Source: Nitrososphaerales archaeon (lineage in GTDB: Archaea; Thermoproteota; Nitrososphaeria; Nitrososphaerales; CADDZS01). From it: a stretch of DNA of 64,000 bases. The DNA lies in contig JASHNZ010000067.1 in the NCBI GenBank assembly GCA_030041355.1, forward strand, positions 1 to 64,000. Reading direction: 5' to 3'. Shown piece by piece: positions 9,018 through 16,611 of the stretch (positions are counted from its first letter, which is position 1; every line of letters begins with the position of its first letter). Under the pieces are notes generated by a model, which saw nothing but the letters and a program-made list of their open reading frames with translations, searched no databases and had not been told where the DNA came from. Made by a program: the position numbers and the translations under genes.

Positions 9018-10049
9018 TTACGGTCTCAGGATAGTCTTTACTCGCCGGGCAATTTCTTCTGCCATCTCAGAAGTCTTAGCCGAGCCTCCGAGATCATATG
9101 TAACAGCCTTGCCTTCTTCTACGACTTCCTTGGTTGCATCAAACACGGCTCTAGATCCACGGCCCTCTCCTATGTAATCGAGCATCCAAGCCCCTGAGAG
9201 AATAGTGGCGGTTGGATCGACTTTATTCTGGCCCTTGTATTTTGGCGTGCTACCATGTGCGGGTTCAAACATTGCATATTTGTCTCCAAAGTTTGCTGAA
9301 TAAACCGCACCTATACTTCCGATCAGCCCGGCCGCTTCCTCCGACAAAATATCCATGAAAAGATTGGTACTCAAAATAACGTTCTGGTTAAAATTCTGCG
9401 GATTTTTCACAAGCTGTTGTGCCATATTATCGATGAAGGATTCCTTGAGCTCAACATCCGGATATCTTTTGGCTACGGAATGAACAGCCTCCATGAAGAG
9501 ACCATCCGTTTCCTTGAGTATGTTTCCCTTGTTCACTACAACGAGATATTTCCAGCCTCTTCTTTCGGCCTCTTTGAAAGCAAATTCCGTTACGCGCTCG
9601 CTTGCGCCACGAGTAATCTTTCTGATCCCTATCGCAGTATCATTTGAGAGCCTATGCTCGAGACCGCTGTACATCCCCTCTGTTGCTTCTCTGACGCAAA
9701 CGAAATCCACTTCTCCGAGTGGAGAAACATGTCCCTTGAACGTTCTTATTGGACGAATATTCGCATAGAGGTTGTACTTCTGCCGAATGCTCACGGCCAC
9801 GCTTCGAGGAGATCCAGGCGTCCAAGGCGTGGTCGTCGGACCCTTAAAACAGGCGTCACTTTGATCGAGAATGTGGTATGTCTCTTCGGGAACTAGCGAA
9901 GGACCGCCATGTTTTTCCCACCATTCTAACCCAGCGTCACACTGCATAAATTCAGCATTGGTTCCGGTAGCTTTCAAAACAGTGAGCATTGCTTCGACTA
10001 GTTCTGGACCTGTCCCATCTCCACGAATTAGTGCAACTTTCTTAGCCAT
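9018..10049 (-). CDS. icd: Isocitrate dehydrogenase-like beta-decarboxylating dehydrogenase
   Basis: A member of the isocitrate/isopropylmalate dehydrogenase family, 343 aa. It has the N-terminal GDGTGPELVE, the substrate loop EATEGMYSGLEHRL, the catalytic Lys-containing VVNKGNILK, DNMAQQLVKNPQNF, and the cofactor loop EPAHGSTPKYKGQNKVDPTATILSG split across the C-terminal half. The EGxYSGLEH loop resembles NAD-dependent isocitrate dehydrogenases more than isopropylmalate dehydrogenases, so a TCA-cycle role is the best guess. Homoisocitrate or isopropylmalate activity is not excluded. It is followed by a short GC-rich inverted repeat. Confidence 0.82.
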   Translation of the reverse strand: MAKKVALIRGDGTGPELVEAMLTVLKATGTNAEFMQCDAGLEWWEKHGGPSLVPEETYHILDQSDACFKGPTTTPWTPGSPRSVAVSIRQKYNLYANIRPIRTFKGHVSPLGEVDFVCVREATEGMYSGLEHRLSNDTAIGIRKITRGASERVTEFAFKEAERRGWKYLVVVNKGNILKETDGLFMEAVHSVAKRYPDVELKESFIDNMAQQLVKNPQNFNQNVILSTNLFMDILSEEAAGLIGSIGAVYSANFGDKYAMFEPAHGSTPKYKGQNKVDPTATILSGAWMLDYIGEGRGSRAVFDATKEVVEEGKAVTYDLGGSAKTSEMAEEIARRVKTILRP

Positions 10050-10155
10050 AGAGTAGGATCAACTGCAGAGTTTCAGATTACAGAGCGTGACAATTGATCC
10101 AAATTGGAAAAATAGAGTTCATTAGGTTTATCCCGAGACTAAGCTGAAAGCTGAG

Positions 10156-10473
10156 TTAAGACAAGATAACAAAATTTCGATAAGCTGCGGATGAAGGTAA
10201 ACTCGATACCGTCACTGAATCAACGCGGGCGTTTCTTGGACCAATATGGCACCAATTAATCATTCTCTGGACGCTAGGTTCGTCACCTTGTAACAACGCC
10301 TCAACCGACCCATCGGGGAGATTTCTCGTCCATCCCGTCACTGAGAGCCTTTCAGCTTCATTTTTGAGACTCGATCGATAGAATACTCCTTGGACTCTGC
10401 CAAAGACCTTTACTTGAACAGTCGTAATCTTTGGTTTCTGGTTATCTCCTTGCTTTGAGGTATCCCGCAACAA
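10156..10473 (-). CDS. acyP: Acylphosphatase
   Basis: A small (105 aa) acylphosphatase that hydrolyses acyl phosphates such as carbamoyl or 1,3-bisphosphoglycerate phosphate. Signatures are VKVFGRVQGVFYRSS, with the substrate-binding loop and catalytic Arg, and GWTRNLPDGSVEALLQG, with the catalytic Asn. About 15 charged residues precede the fold. The start is taken as TTG at 10473, since no ATG lies before the core. It is divergent from the next gene. Confidence 0.93.
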   Translation of the reverse strand: MLRDTSKQGDNQKPKITTVQVKVFGRVQGVFYRSSLKNEAERLSVTGWTRNLPDGSVEALLQGDEPSVQRMINWCHIGPRNARVDSVTVSSLPSSAAYRNFVILS

Positions 10474-10563
10474 CGTTCAGCTCGCCTGGAGGGGCGAACT
10501 TTCAGACATGTGATCTTTGCTCTAAGATACGCAGAAGCCATAAATTTTGTTCCAGTATTTCGA

Positions 10564-10938
10564 ATGGAACTACTGCGTGGTATTGTGCCAAAATTTGAAG
10601 CAGAGCTTGGAGAGATTCATATACTATCTCTCGAAGGCTTGGGGGCCTCTTATAGAATGAAAGGTTACTTCAAATTGAGGATAAATGGCGCTTTCAAACG
10701 AGTAAATTTCAAAGGAGTCGCATTCGGAGGTCACTACGGCGGTCATAACGTCAGCGTCGAGCTCTCTCCTCAGACTACAAGAACGCTTCAGTCAACAGCA
10801 CATTTCAAGGCCAAAGAGCAGATTGACGATCTTTTAGCCGAGGTCCAGAGACGGATTCTAAACGGCGAAATGCAGGTCGAATTTGATAAGCTGAAGCAAG
10901 GCCCGCAGGTAGACCCGTTTGGAAACATCTCATCCTGA
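10564..10938 (+). CDS. Conserved hypothetical protein
   Basis: A soluble protein of about 124 aa that I do not recognise. Its middle is beta-rich with many Gly, His and Lys residues (GYFKLRINGAFKRVNFKGVAFGG split) and the C-terminal third is helical and charged. The frame is open further upstream to a GTG at 10510. I prefer the ATG at 10564 because an AT-rich box (ATAAATTTT, 10540-10548) lies about 20 nt before it, as expected for a leaderless or near-leaderless mRNA. Its 3' end precedes the zinc-ribbon/CBS gene on the same strand by 100 bp. Confidence 0.6.
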   Translation: MELLRGIVPKFEAELGEIHILSLEGLGASYRMKGYFKLRINGAFKRVNFKGVAFGGHYGGHNVSVELSPQTTRTLQSTAHFKAKEQIDDLLAEVQRRILNGEMQVEFDKLKQGPQVDPFGNISS

Positions 10939-11038
10939 ACCGCCCAAATTACAGCGAATTTTGCTTTTTTCAGAATGCTTTGGCCCAGAAGACCTTGCTT
11001 GGCGCAACGGTTATCTCTTAGATTCTCACTCTCACAGG

Positions 11039-11545
11039 ATGCAATTGGCAAAGTGGAAGTGTTATCGTTGTGGAGAGGTCTACGAGCAGGAAGCCCCTCC
11101 GGACATATGCAAGAACTGCAACGCCGAGGTATCGTTCTGGATTGACTGGACCGACGCAAAGACTCCCTTAGATGATCCTATTTCAAAGTACATGAGCCGA
11201 GAGCTGGTTACGATTGACATCAACCACAGCGTGTGGGAGGCAGCTAGGCTGATGAAGGAGTATAAAGTGGGGAATGTGTTTGTTACACAGAACGATAATC
11301 CTGTGGGAATTCTAACCGAGAGAGACGTGCTCTACAAGATTGTGGCCGAGGATCTTCCGTCAGCTCATGTGCTCTTGAGGAAGGTTATGTCCTCTCCACT
11401 TATTTCGATTGACGAGGATTCCCCCACACGGAAAGCAATCGAACTCATGCGCGACAAAGGCTTTCGCCGTTTGTTGATCACTAACAAAGGAAAACCAAGC
11501 GGCTTTGTTACGCAGGACGACCTCGTCTCAAAGGCTCTTGCGTAA
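11039..11545 (+). CDS. Zinc-ribbon plus CBS-pair protein
   Basis: A 168 aa protein with an N-terminal rubredoxin-like zinc ribbon (KCYRCGEVY...ICKNCNAE, two CxxC knuckles within ~35 residues), a short linker, then a CBS pair (about 45-165) with the repeated pattern 'vmS..l.sid...sv.ea..lM.e...g.v.V' and GILTERD / GFVTQDD. CBS pairs usually bind adenine nucleotides and act as energy or ligand sensors; the zinc ribbon may bind a partner or nucleic acid. Function is unknown. The frame extends upstream, but the ATG at 11039 lies 25 nt after TTATCTCTTA, so it is the likely leaderless start. Confidence 0.82.
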   Translation: MQLAKWKCYRCGEVYEQEAPPDICKNCNAEVSFWIDWTDAKTPLDDPISKYMSRELVTIDINHSVWEAARLMKEYKVGNVFVTQNDNPVGILTERDVLYKIVAEDLPSAHVLLRKVMSSPLISIDEDSPTRKAIELMRDKGFRRLLITNKGKPSGFVTQDDLVSKALA

Positions 11546-11566
11546 GATCAAGGCTAAAGAAGAAGC

Positions 11567-11773
11567 TCAGGGAAAACCTTCACCCAAGATGAGACTTCCT
11601 TTTCCAGCTTCGTAGAAGATCGTGAGCTTCGTCTCATCATCAAATCCCAAAACGAAATAGTTGTCAGTGCCCTGCTTGTCGTACTCAAATCGTTTGATCG
11701 TTCTGTTCTCCAGTCGTGATGTAAGCTCCTTTACTTGTTGCTCGTTCAAGTTGTCCGCGAATCGGTAAATCAT
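11567..11773 (-). CDS. Small conserved-looking hypothetical protein (68 aa)
   Basis: A short acidic protein starting MIYRFADNLNEQQ, with one predicted helix followed by strands (YFVLGFDDETKLTIFYEAG). I recognise no family. The composition is protein-like, and a TTTTAA box sits about 30 nt before the ATG at 11773; an in-frame TTG lies three codons earlier. It is convergent with the CBS gene, with 21 bp between the stops. Confidence 0.6.
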   Translation of the reverse strand: MIYRFADNLNEQQVKELTSRLENRTIKRFEYDKQGTDNYFVLGFDDETKLTIFYEAGKGSLILGEGFP

Positions 11774-11814
11774 GTGACTCAAAAGACCAAAATTGGTTAA
11801 AAGCCTTCGAGGAG

Positions 11815-11830
11815 CGCAAAAACTTTATAT
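11815..11830 (+). promoter_or_regulatory. TFB gene promoter (BRE/TATA)
   Basis: The A-rich BRE-like stretch GCAAAAACTTTATAT includes a clear TATA element (TTTATA, 11824-11829). Transcription should start about 26 nt downstream, near 11852, giving a leader of roughly 30 nt before the ATG at 11885. TGGCGGAAT in that leader could be a weak Shine-Dalgarno site. Confidence 0.65.
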
Positions 11831-11884
11831 GTTTTCGGGTACGGCTCGGTTCATCTTTTAGATAAAAGGTTTCTGGCGGAATTT

Positions 11885-12826
11885 ATGAGCATAGAGAACA
11901 AAAGCCAGGGCAACCTGTTCAAATTACAGCGTTCGCTGGACCGTTGTCCTCGTTGTGGCAAAGGCCCAATGGTAGTAGACACCGCGGGCGGAGAACTGTT
12001 TTGCAGTAATTGCGGATACGTCGTTAAGGAGAAGATTGAAGAAATTGGCCCAGAATGGCGAGCTTTCTCAAAGGAAGAGAAGGACGATCGTTCTAGGACT
12101 GGTGTTCCCTCTAGCCTCGCAATGCATGACATGGGTCTTGCAACCGTAATCGGCGTCGAAGACAGAGATGCGTCTGGAAAATCGCTTCCGGCCTCGATGA
12201 AGGCTACGATTGAGAGACTGCGAACCTGGGACGGCAGGAGTCAAGTTCATGAACCAGTAGATCGCAATCTGAGACAGGCTTTCAGCGAGCTGGATCGACT
12301 AGCAGACAAGCTGAATGTCAGCGATGCAGTGATTGAGAAAGCAGCTTATGTTTACAGAAAGGCTCTTGAAAGAGGCCTTGTACGAGGACGCTCGATTTCA
12401 GCGTTAATTGCTGCATCACTATACGCGGCTTGCAGAGATACCGAGACGCCCAGAACCCTCAAGGACGTTTCAGCCGTCAGCAACGTGAAAAAGAAAGATA
12501 TTGCGCGTTGCTATCGGTTGCTTCTGAGAGAAATGGATCTTCGCATGCCGGTCGTGGATCCCACAAAGTGTGTTTCAAGGATCGCGAGCAAAGCTGGTCT
12601 GACTGAAAAGACAAAGAGAAGAGCTCTCGAGATTTTGAAGCGGGCTGAAGAGACCAGAACTTCCGCGGGAAAGGACCCGATGGGGCTTGCAGCAGCCGCG
12701 CTTTACGTAGCTTGCGTGATGGAGAACGAAAACAAGACTCAGAAGGACGTCGCGGAAGCTGCAGGAGTTACTGAGGTCACGATTCGTAACCGCTACAAAG
12801 GGCTCAAAGCCGCCCTAAAGATTTAG
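11885..12826 (+). CDS. tfb: Transcription initiation factor TFB
   Basis: The archaeal TFIIB homologue, which bridges TBP-bound DNA and RNA polymerase. The 313 aa protein has a zinc ribbon with Cys21, Cys24, Cys40 and Cys43 (CPRCG...FCSNCG), the B-reader/linker region (GPEWRAFSKEEKDDRSRTG), then two cyclin folds at about 110-205 and 210-310. The C-terminal cyclin fold includes the DNA-recognition helix-turn-helix that contacts BRE (KTQKDVAEAAGVTEVTIRNR). Archaea often have several TFBs; this one is full length and looks functional. A 14-bp palindrome follows one base after the stop. Confidence 0.97.
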   Translation: MSIENKSQGNLFKLQRSLDRCPRCGKGPMVVDTAGGELFCSNCGYVVKEKIEEIGPEWRAFSKEEKDDRSRTGVPSSLAMHDMGLATVIGVEDRDASGKSLPASMKATIERLRTWDGRSQVHEPVDRNLRQAFSELDRLADKLNVSDAVIEKAAYVYRKALERGLVRGRSISALIAASLYAACRDTETPRTLKDVSAVSNVKKKDIARCYRLLLREMDLRMPVVDPTKCVSRIASKAGLTEKTKRRALEILKRAEETRTSAGKDPMGLAAAALYVACVMENENKTQKDVAEAAGVTEVTIRNRYKGLKAALKI

Positions 12827-12827
12827 G

Positions 12828-12841
12828 CAGTTTTAAAACTG
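12828..12841. repeat. 14-bp perfect palindrome after TFB
   Basis: CAGTTTTAAAACTG is a perfect palindrome starting one base after the tfb stop codon. It contains T4 and A4 runs, so it could help 3'-end formation or be a protein-binding site. Confidence 0.5.
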
Positions 12842-13196
12842 TTGTAGACGCCTTCTTTAAGGATTTGCTGGCTCTTGCAGCCTTTGAGATTTGCCCCTGC
12901 GCAGTCCTTGGTTGAAAAGTAAGTTACCACGTCTGCAAGAAAGCAACTCGCACTAGCCACATCCATTTTTGCGAGAGCTAGGGTGTTGTATTCTTGAAAG
13001 TCTCGCAGATGAATCGTTCAGGGTCTAAGATATTCTCACAATCAAAAGCAAACAAAGAATGGTTCGGAGCCTAAGACTCACTATAGATTAATTTCTGAAG
13101 CCCAGACAAAATTATTCTGTCCGCTTCTCTCTTCCTCTGTTTGTCTTGGCAATTAAGGAGCAAGAGATAATGTAAGCCTCGGGGACTTTCGAAGCA
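12842..13196. other. Intergenic region, no gene seen
   Basis: About 355 bp between tfb and the convergent diiron protein gene. I see no tRNA-like fold, no long open frame with protein-like composition and no direct repeats. It lies between two 3' ends, so no promoter is expected. Confidence 0.5.
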
Positions 13197-14171
13197 TCAG
13201 TCTCCAGAGACATCTATCTCAGGCAGATTTGGAAATGGAAGGTCGTACTTGGACAGCTTCCTTTTCACGTCAAGAATCGTGGATTTCCACGCATTCCGCT
13301 TTTCCTCCAAAGTCAGAACGCCAAGTCCTGCATCCATCGCTATCTCCTCCATTTTTCTGTGAATGGAAAGAAAATCGCTCGGGAGTTTCCAGAATTCAGC
13401 TGGTGGCTCGTAAAGTACCATCGAGAGGTAGACAAAACCGTCCCTGAGTCTCTTTGGAATCAGACTTCTTTCTTCCTCGGTCAATGTCGGGATGGCATTC
13501 TCCAGTACGAACCAAGTATACGCAAGATGTCTTGATTCATCTTGAGTCATATGCGTGAAAGCCTCCTTGAAGGCAGGATGATCTGTTTTCTCTTTCATCT
13601 CGTGGAAGAGCTTTGACGCGCACGCTTCGCCCATCATGAACGAGGTGAAGATCAGAGGAAATCTGTACTTCTCGTATGACCTAACATAACCCTTCCAATA
13701 TCTCCCACCGTTGTAGTAAACCCAGCCAACATTCCTAAGCGCTTTTGTTTCAAGATCATTTGAGGGCTTCCACCCTTTGAGAAAGTTCGGACAGAGGAGG
13801 TTGCAGGCTCTCATGCAGCATTCATCGTGCCTGCATTCATCCATCACTATTGTTCCCGTCATCTTTTGAGTTGCATTGTCGTAGTGATTTTCTGTTATGT
13901 AGACAAGAGCCTTTGAGAAAGCTGCGGCTGCATTGTTTTCAAAGTTCGCAAGCACTGCCCACCAGTATGATATTGCGGATCTCTGGATAGCCTCGTAATC
14001 ATTTGTTTTAATCGAATCCCAGTCGATTGAGGCGGGATCCCAGTTTTCTTGTTTTGCCCTTCCGTAGAGCATTGCCAGCTTTGGGTCGTCATCATACCAG
14101 TTGAACGGATATGCATTTGGCTGTTCAATCTGCGGTGGGACTTCTGTACTAGATAGGTTCTGTTCTGTCAT
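13197..14171 (-). CDS. Ferritin-like diiron-carboxylate protein
   Basis: A 324 aa, almost all-helical protein with a complete four-helix diiron ligand set: Glu78 (FENNAAAAF), Glu112/His115 in MDECRHDEC, Glu182 (MGEACASK) and Glu212/His215 in DESRHLAY. Such E/ExxH/E/ExxH sets occur in ribonucleotide reductase R2, R2lox, acyl-ACP desaturases and AurF-like oxygenases. I cannot assign it to one of these, and no Tyr next to the cluster can be judged by eye. It is likely a soluble oxidase or oxygenase using O2. It is a single gene with its own promoter (TTATATG about 29 nt upstream), so the mRNA is probably leaderless. Confidence 0.8.
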   Translation of the reverse strand: MTEQNLSSTEVPPQIEQPNAYPFNWYDDDPKLAMLYGRAKQENWDPASIDWDSIKTNDYEAIQRSAISYWWAVLANFENNAAAAFSKALVYITENHYDNATQKMTGTIVMDECRHDECCMRACNLLCPNFLKGWKPSNDLETKALRNVGWVYYNGGRYWKGYVRSYEKYRFPLIFTSFMMGEACASKLFHEMKEKTDHPAFKEAFTHMTQDESRHLAYTWFVLENAIPTLTEEERSLIPKRLRDGFVYLSMVLYEPPAEFWKLPSDFLSIHRKMEEIAMDAGLGVLTLEEKRNAWKSTILDVKRKLSKYDLPFPNLPEIDVSGD

Positions 14172-14196
14172 CCTAATATTATGAGTTCGGTCGTTT

Positions 14197-14203
14197 CATA
14201 TAA
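14197..14203 (-). promoter_or_regulatory. TATA box of the diiron protein gene
   Basis: TTATATG on the minus strand is centred about 29 nt before the ATG at 14171, the spacing expected for a leaderless archaeal transcript. Confidence 0.6.
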
Positions 14204-14245
14204 GCGAGCTATCGACCTATCTAACAAGCTTCCTTTGTTCTTCTA

Positions 14246-14279
14246 CTTGGGCAAGAGAGCGACTCAATTTTTGCCCAAG
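14246..14279. repeat. 9-bp inverted repeat (CTTGGGCAA / TTGCCCAAG)
   Basis: Two perfectly complementary 9-mers are separated by 16 nt. The right arm extends to TTGCCCAAGAG, an 11-mer also found at 8781-8791. It lies about 75-110 bp upstream of the diiron gene start, so it could be an operator, a terminator for dcd, or part of a small RNA. Confidence 0.5.
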
Positions 14280-14608
14280 AGCGGAATAACCGGCCATGTC
14301 CGTGAACATTATTGTTTGAAGCTGCGCCTATAATCAGCTTCCAAGCTAGAATTTTGTAAGTTGCTTTGGAATAGTTGCGCTAGGAAACTCGATTAATGAA
14401 GGCGATAAAGGCAGTTACTCAGTTAACAGCTTGAAAGGCTATTGAGAATTGTATTGTTCGATCCTTGAAATTATAATTCTTGTAGCTTATTTGAAAGGCC
14501 CTACGTCTATTCGCACACAGGCGCAGGATAAGCGATTGCTTGTGTTTGAAGTCGTTACAAAGGAATTTTTGAAATCTATTTTGATGGCCGCCCAATCTGC
14601 GTGAGAAC

Positions 14609-15163
14609 TCAGAGCTGCACTCTGCGTTTCGATTTGTTTTCCAAGTCCTCTTTGGTAAAGAGCGTGGGGTAGATCTTGGGGAGTAGGTTTGAATAAAGCT
14701 GCGCTTCTTGCTCGTTCAGATATTGGAACATGTACTGTCCCGAATACACGCTCGGCTCGCCTTCCCTTCTCTGAAATTCGATGTGGATCAGCGGATCCCC
14801 TCTTTTGATCGTAATTGGCGCGCGTTCATTATTCAGATTAACTAACTCCAAGGCAAGGCGTCCGACGAAACCACTGTGGACCTTCACTGAATTCAGAAAG
14901 GACAATCCCAACCTTCCATATTTGCTCTTGGCGGTCAAATGTCCCACAAGATCCGGCGGAGTAAAAACTACCTCGTGGGAGATTACGTTTCGATGTTCAA
15001 GGTAATTGAGTACAGTCTCTTGCTGGACTGTCAGAACGTAGCCATCGCCGTCAAAGAGCTCATAGTCAAAAGGGTGAATACATTTTTGCTCTTCAACCAA
15101 TCTGACGAGCAGATTTTTTCCGAGCACAGTCAATTGCTTTCTACACTGGCTCAACGGTTGCAC
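14609..15163 (-). CDS. dcd: dCTP deaminase/dUTPase-family protein
   Basis: A 184 aa protein of the trimeric dCTP deaminase/dUTPase fold, which makes dUTP or dUMP for thymidylate synthesis and keeps uracil out of DNA. Recognisable parts are the AKSKYGRLGLSF segment (A-x-S-x3-R-x-G/L motif) and the conserved HSGFVGRLALELVN, which contains the candidate catalytic Glu in LALEL. The N-terminus is longer and more divergent than in standard Dcd, so the exact reaction (deaminase, dUTPase or both) is open. It starts 37 bp downstream of the tRNA-Ser gene on the same strand. Confidence 0.75.
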   Translation of the reverse strand: MQPLSQCRKQLTVLGKNLLVRLVEEQKCIHPFDYELFDGDGYVLTVQQETVLNYLEHRNVISHEVVFTPPDLVGHLTAKSKYGRLGLSFLNSVKVHSGFVGRLALELVNLNNERAPITIKRGDPLIHIEFQRREGEPSVYSGQYMFQYLNEQEAQLYSNLLPKIYPTLFTKEDLENKSKRRVQL

Positions 15164-15200
15164 CCGTTTTATTGTCTTCCATTTCGTACTTTCGAAAAAG

Positions 15201-15364
15201 CGCCGGGGGTGGGATTTGAACCCACGAGACCAATACGGTCACAGGCTTTCCGGACCTTTGATCAGTCCGCTTGTGACCCAGAGTTCCAGGCGTGCGCAAA
15301 AGTTCTCATTCGCTAGTAGTCAAGAGCTTATTTTCTGCGCCCTACCAGGCTAGGCGACCCCGGC
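15201..15364 (-). tRNA. tRNA-Ser(GGA) with two introns
   Basis: The acceptor arms GCCGGGG/CCCCGGC with discriminator G, D-arm GCCT/GGGC, T-arm GTGGG-TTCAAAT-CCCAC and a long variable arm (GACC-GTATT-GGTC) give a type II serine tRNA. The anticodon stem closes only if two introns are removed: a 43-nt intron at 15292-15334 between positions 29 and 30, and a 36-nt intron at 15248-15283 at the canonical 37/38 site. This leaves CAGGC-CTGGAAA-GCCTG with anticodon GGA. For the first, a bulge-helix-bulge is visible: GCGC pairs with GCGC, flanked by bulges AG|A and AC|G. For the second, CTGG pairs with CCGG with bulges AA|C and AA|A. A T5 run follows the 3' end. Confidence 0.9.
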
Positions 15365-15446
15365 ACTAGGATTTCAGAAGCTCAAAGCTATCGTATTTCT
15401 ATGTTTAACCTAATGTAATTCAACGGATAGGGTGCGTAGTTCCGAG

Positions 15447-16583
15447 CTACCTGCCTTCCTCGGTCGCACTTTCTTCTTCGAGTTTGTCGAGAAGGGATTT
15501 CTTCAGGGCAGCTAGCTCTAGTTCCTCAGTTTCAGGACCGCCAGCTTTTTTCCACATCTTTGGATACGTTCCGGGCTCCATTATCACCCGGCGGGTCAAT
15601 GCAGCAAGACCGTGTTCAGAGGTTTGAATTTCGTCACCATCCATTTGGCTTTCTGAAATTGCAACCAGCTCTCCTTTTCCAGAGACCACGCGGATGAGTT
15701 CTCCTTTCTTTAGCCCAGCTGTAAAAGCAAGTATGCCGGGTATAGCTAGCTGCGCCCCCCGACAAATTGACTCGACTGCTGAATCCCTTATTTTGATTTG
15801 TCTCAGAAAGGCCACTTCGCGCTCGATGGGTTTTACAAAGCTACGAATTTTCTTTTCGTCTTGGGATTCGTCAAACACAGCTTTCGCTTCGTACAAATCA
15901 TGTAGTCTCACAAGGTCTGTCTCCTCCAGCTGGCACACTCTGGTTCTTCTCAGCTCTGCCATCGTGGCTCCCACCTTCAGGATTTCCCCGTAGTCGTAAA
16001 TGAGCTTACGAATGTACGTGCCTGCCTCGCAGAGAATCTTGAGCAAAAGCAGATTTCCCTGTTGTTCCAGTAGTGCGGTTTCATAGATCTCTCTTGTTCG
16101 AGTTACCCGTTTTACGGAGGATCTCTGAGGGGGCCTTTGATAAACAGGGCCGGTGAAAGCCGAGAGAACCTCATCGATCATCGGGCGAGGTACGCTATCA
16201 TGGATTCGGGCGACCGCAACATATTCTTTCGGACCAAGGAGGAACGCGGAAAGAGCTTTCGTTGCGGACTCCAAGCCTACAGGCAAGACACCAGAAACCA
16301 TCGGATCCAGAGTGCCGCTATGTCCGGCTCTTTCTACTCCAAAAATTTTTCTGACCCAGGCAACTACCTCATGACTGGTGGGACCTTGTGGTTTGTCCAG
16401 AGCCACAAAACCGTATTTCAGGTACTCCTTGAGGGGCCGAGATTCGGGAACGTGGCCGAACTTGGCGTCAGAGTTCTCTTCACTAAGAATAATTAGCTGG
16501 GTTTCGTTCTTCTTTACCTCATCCATGGTGAACCTAGAGAGGGATTCCAGCCGGGTTCTGTTTTGCTCTTGAAACACTTCCAA
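15447..16583 (-). CDS. cbf5: tRNA/rRNA pseudouridine synthase Cbf5
   Basis: The catalytic subunit of archaeal H/ACA ribonucleoproteins, also able to make Psi55 in tRNA. It has a TruB catalytic domain with DKPQGPTSHEVV and the motif GHSGTLDPMVSG carrying the catalytic Asp, the Tyr/Lys-containing Y-Q-R-P-P segment, and AGTYIRKLIYDYG. A C-terminal PUA domain follows (KGELIRVVSGKGELVAI...). At 378 aa it is longer than the usual ~330 aa because of ~45 extra N-terminal residues. The start is drawn at TTG 16583, but a later start such as the Met at residue 20 is possible. It lies 28 bp downstream of cmk. Confidence 0.95.
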   Translation of the reverse strand: MEVFQEQNRTRLESLSRFTMDEVKKNETQLIILSEENSDAKFGHVPESRPLKEYLKYGFVALDKPQGPTSHEVVAWVRKIFGVERAGHSGTLDPMVSGVLPVGLESATKALSAFLLGPKEYVAVARIHDSVPRPMIDEVLSAFTGPVYQRPPQRSSVKRVTRTREIYETALLEQQGNLLLLKILCEAGTYIRKLIYDYGEILKVGATMAELRRTRVCQLEETDLVRLHDLYEAKAVFDESQDEKKIRSFVKPIEREVAFLRQIKIRDSAVESICRGAQLAIPGILAFTAGLKKGELIRVVSGKGELVAISESQMDGDEIQTSEHGLAALTRRVIMEPGTYPKMWKKAGGPETEELELAALKKSLLDKLEEESATEEGR

Positions 16584-16611
16584 AAAGGAAAACCCCAGAT
16601 CAAATTCAAGC

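Larger units (their letters stand above)
14172..14608. other. Intergenic region with inverted repeat
   Basis: A 437 bp gap upstream of the diiron gene and downstream of the dCTP deaminase-like gene. It holds the diiron gene's promoter near 14197-14203 and a 9-bp inverted repeat at 14246-14279. I see no convincing coding frame or tRNA. Confidence 0.5.

Noticed and set aside
15220-15300. Reading of the minus-strand tRNA as tRNA-Pro(TGG) or tRNA-Ile(GAT)
   Set aside because: These readings need a C33 or a broken stem and leave a 50-nt variable region. The two-intron tRNA-Ser(GGA) reading gives perfect stems, U33, a type II arm and the right discriminator.
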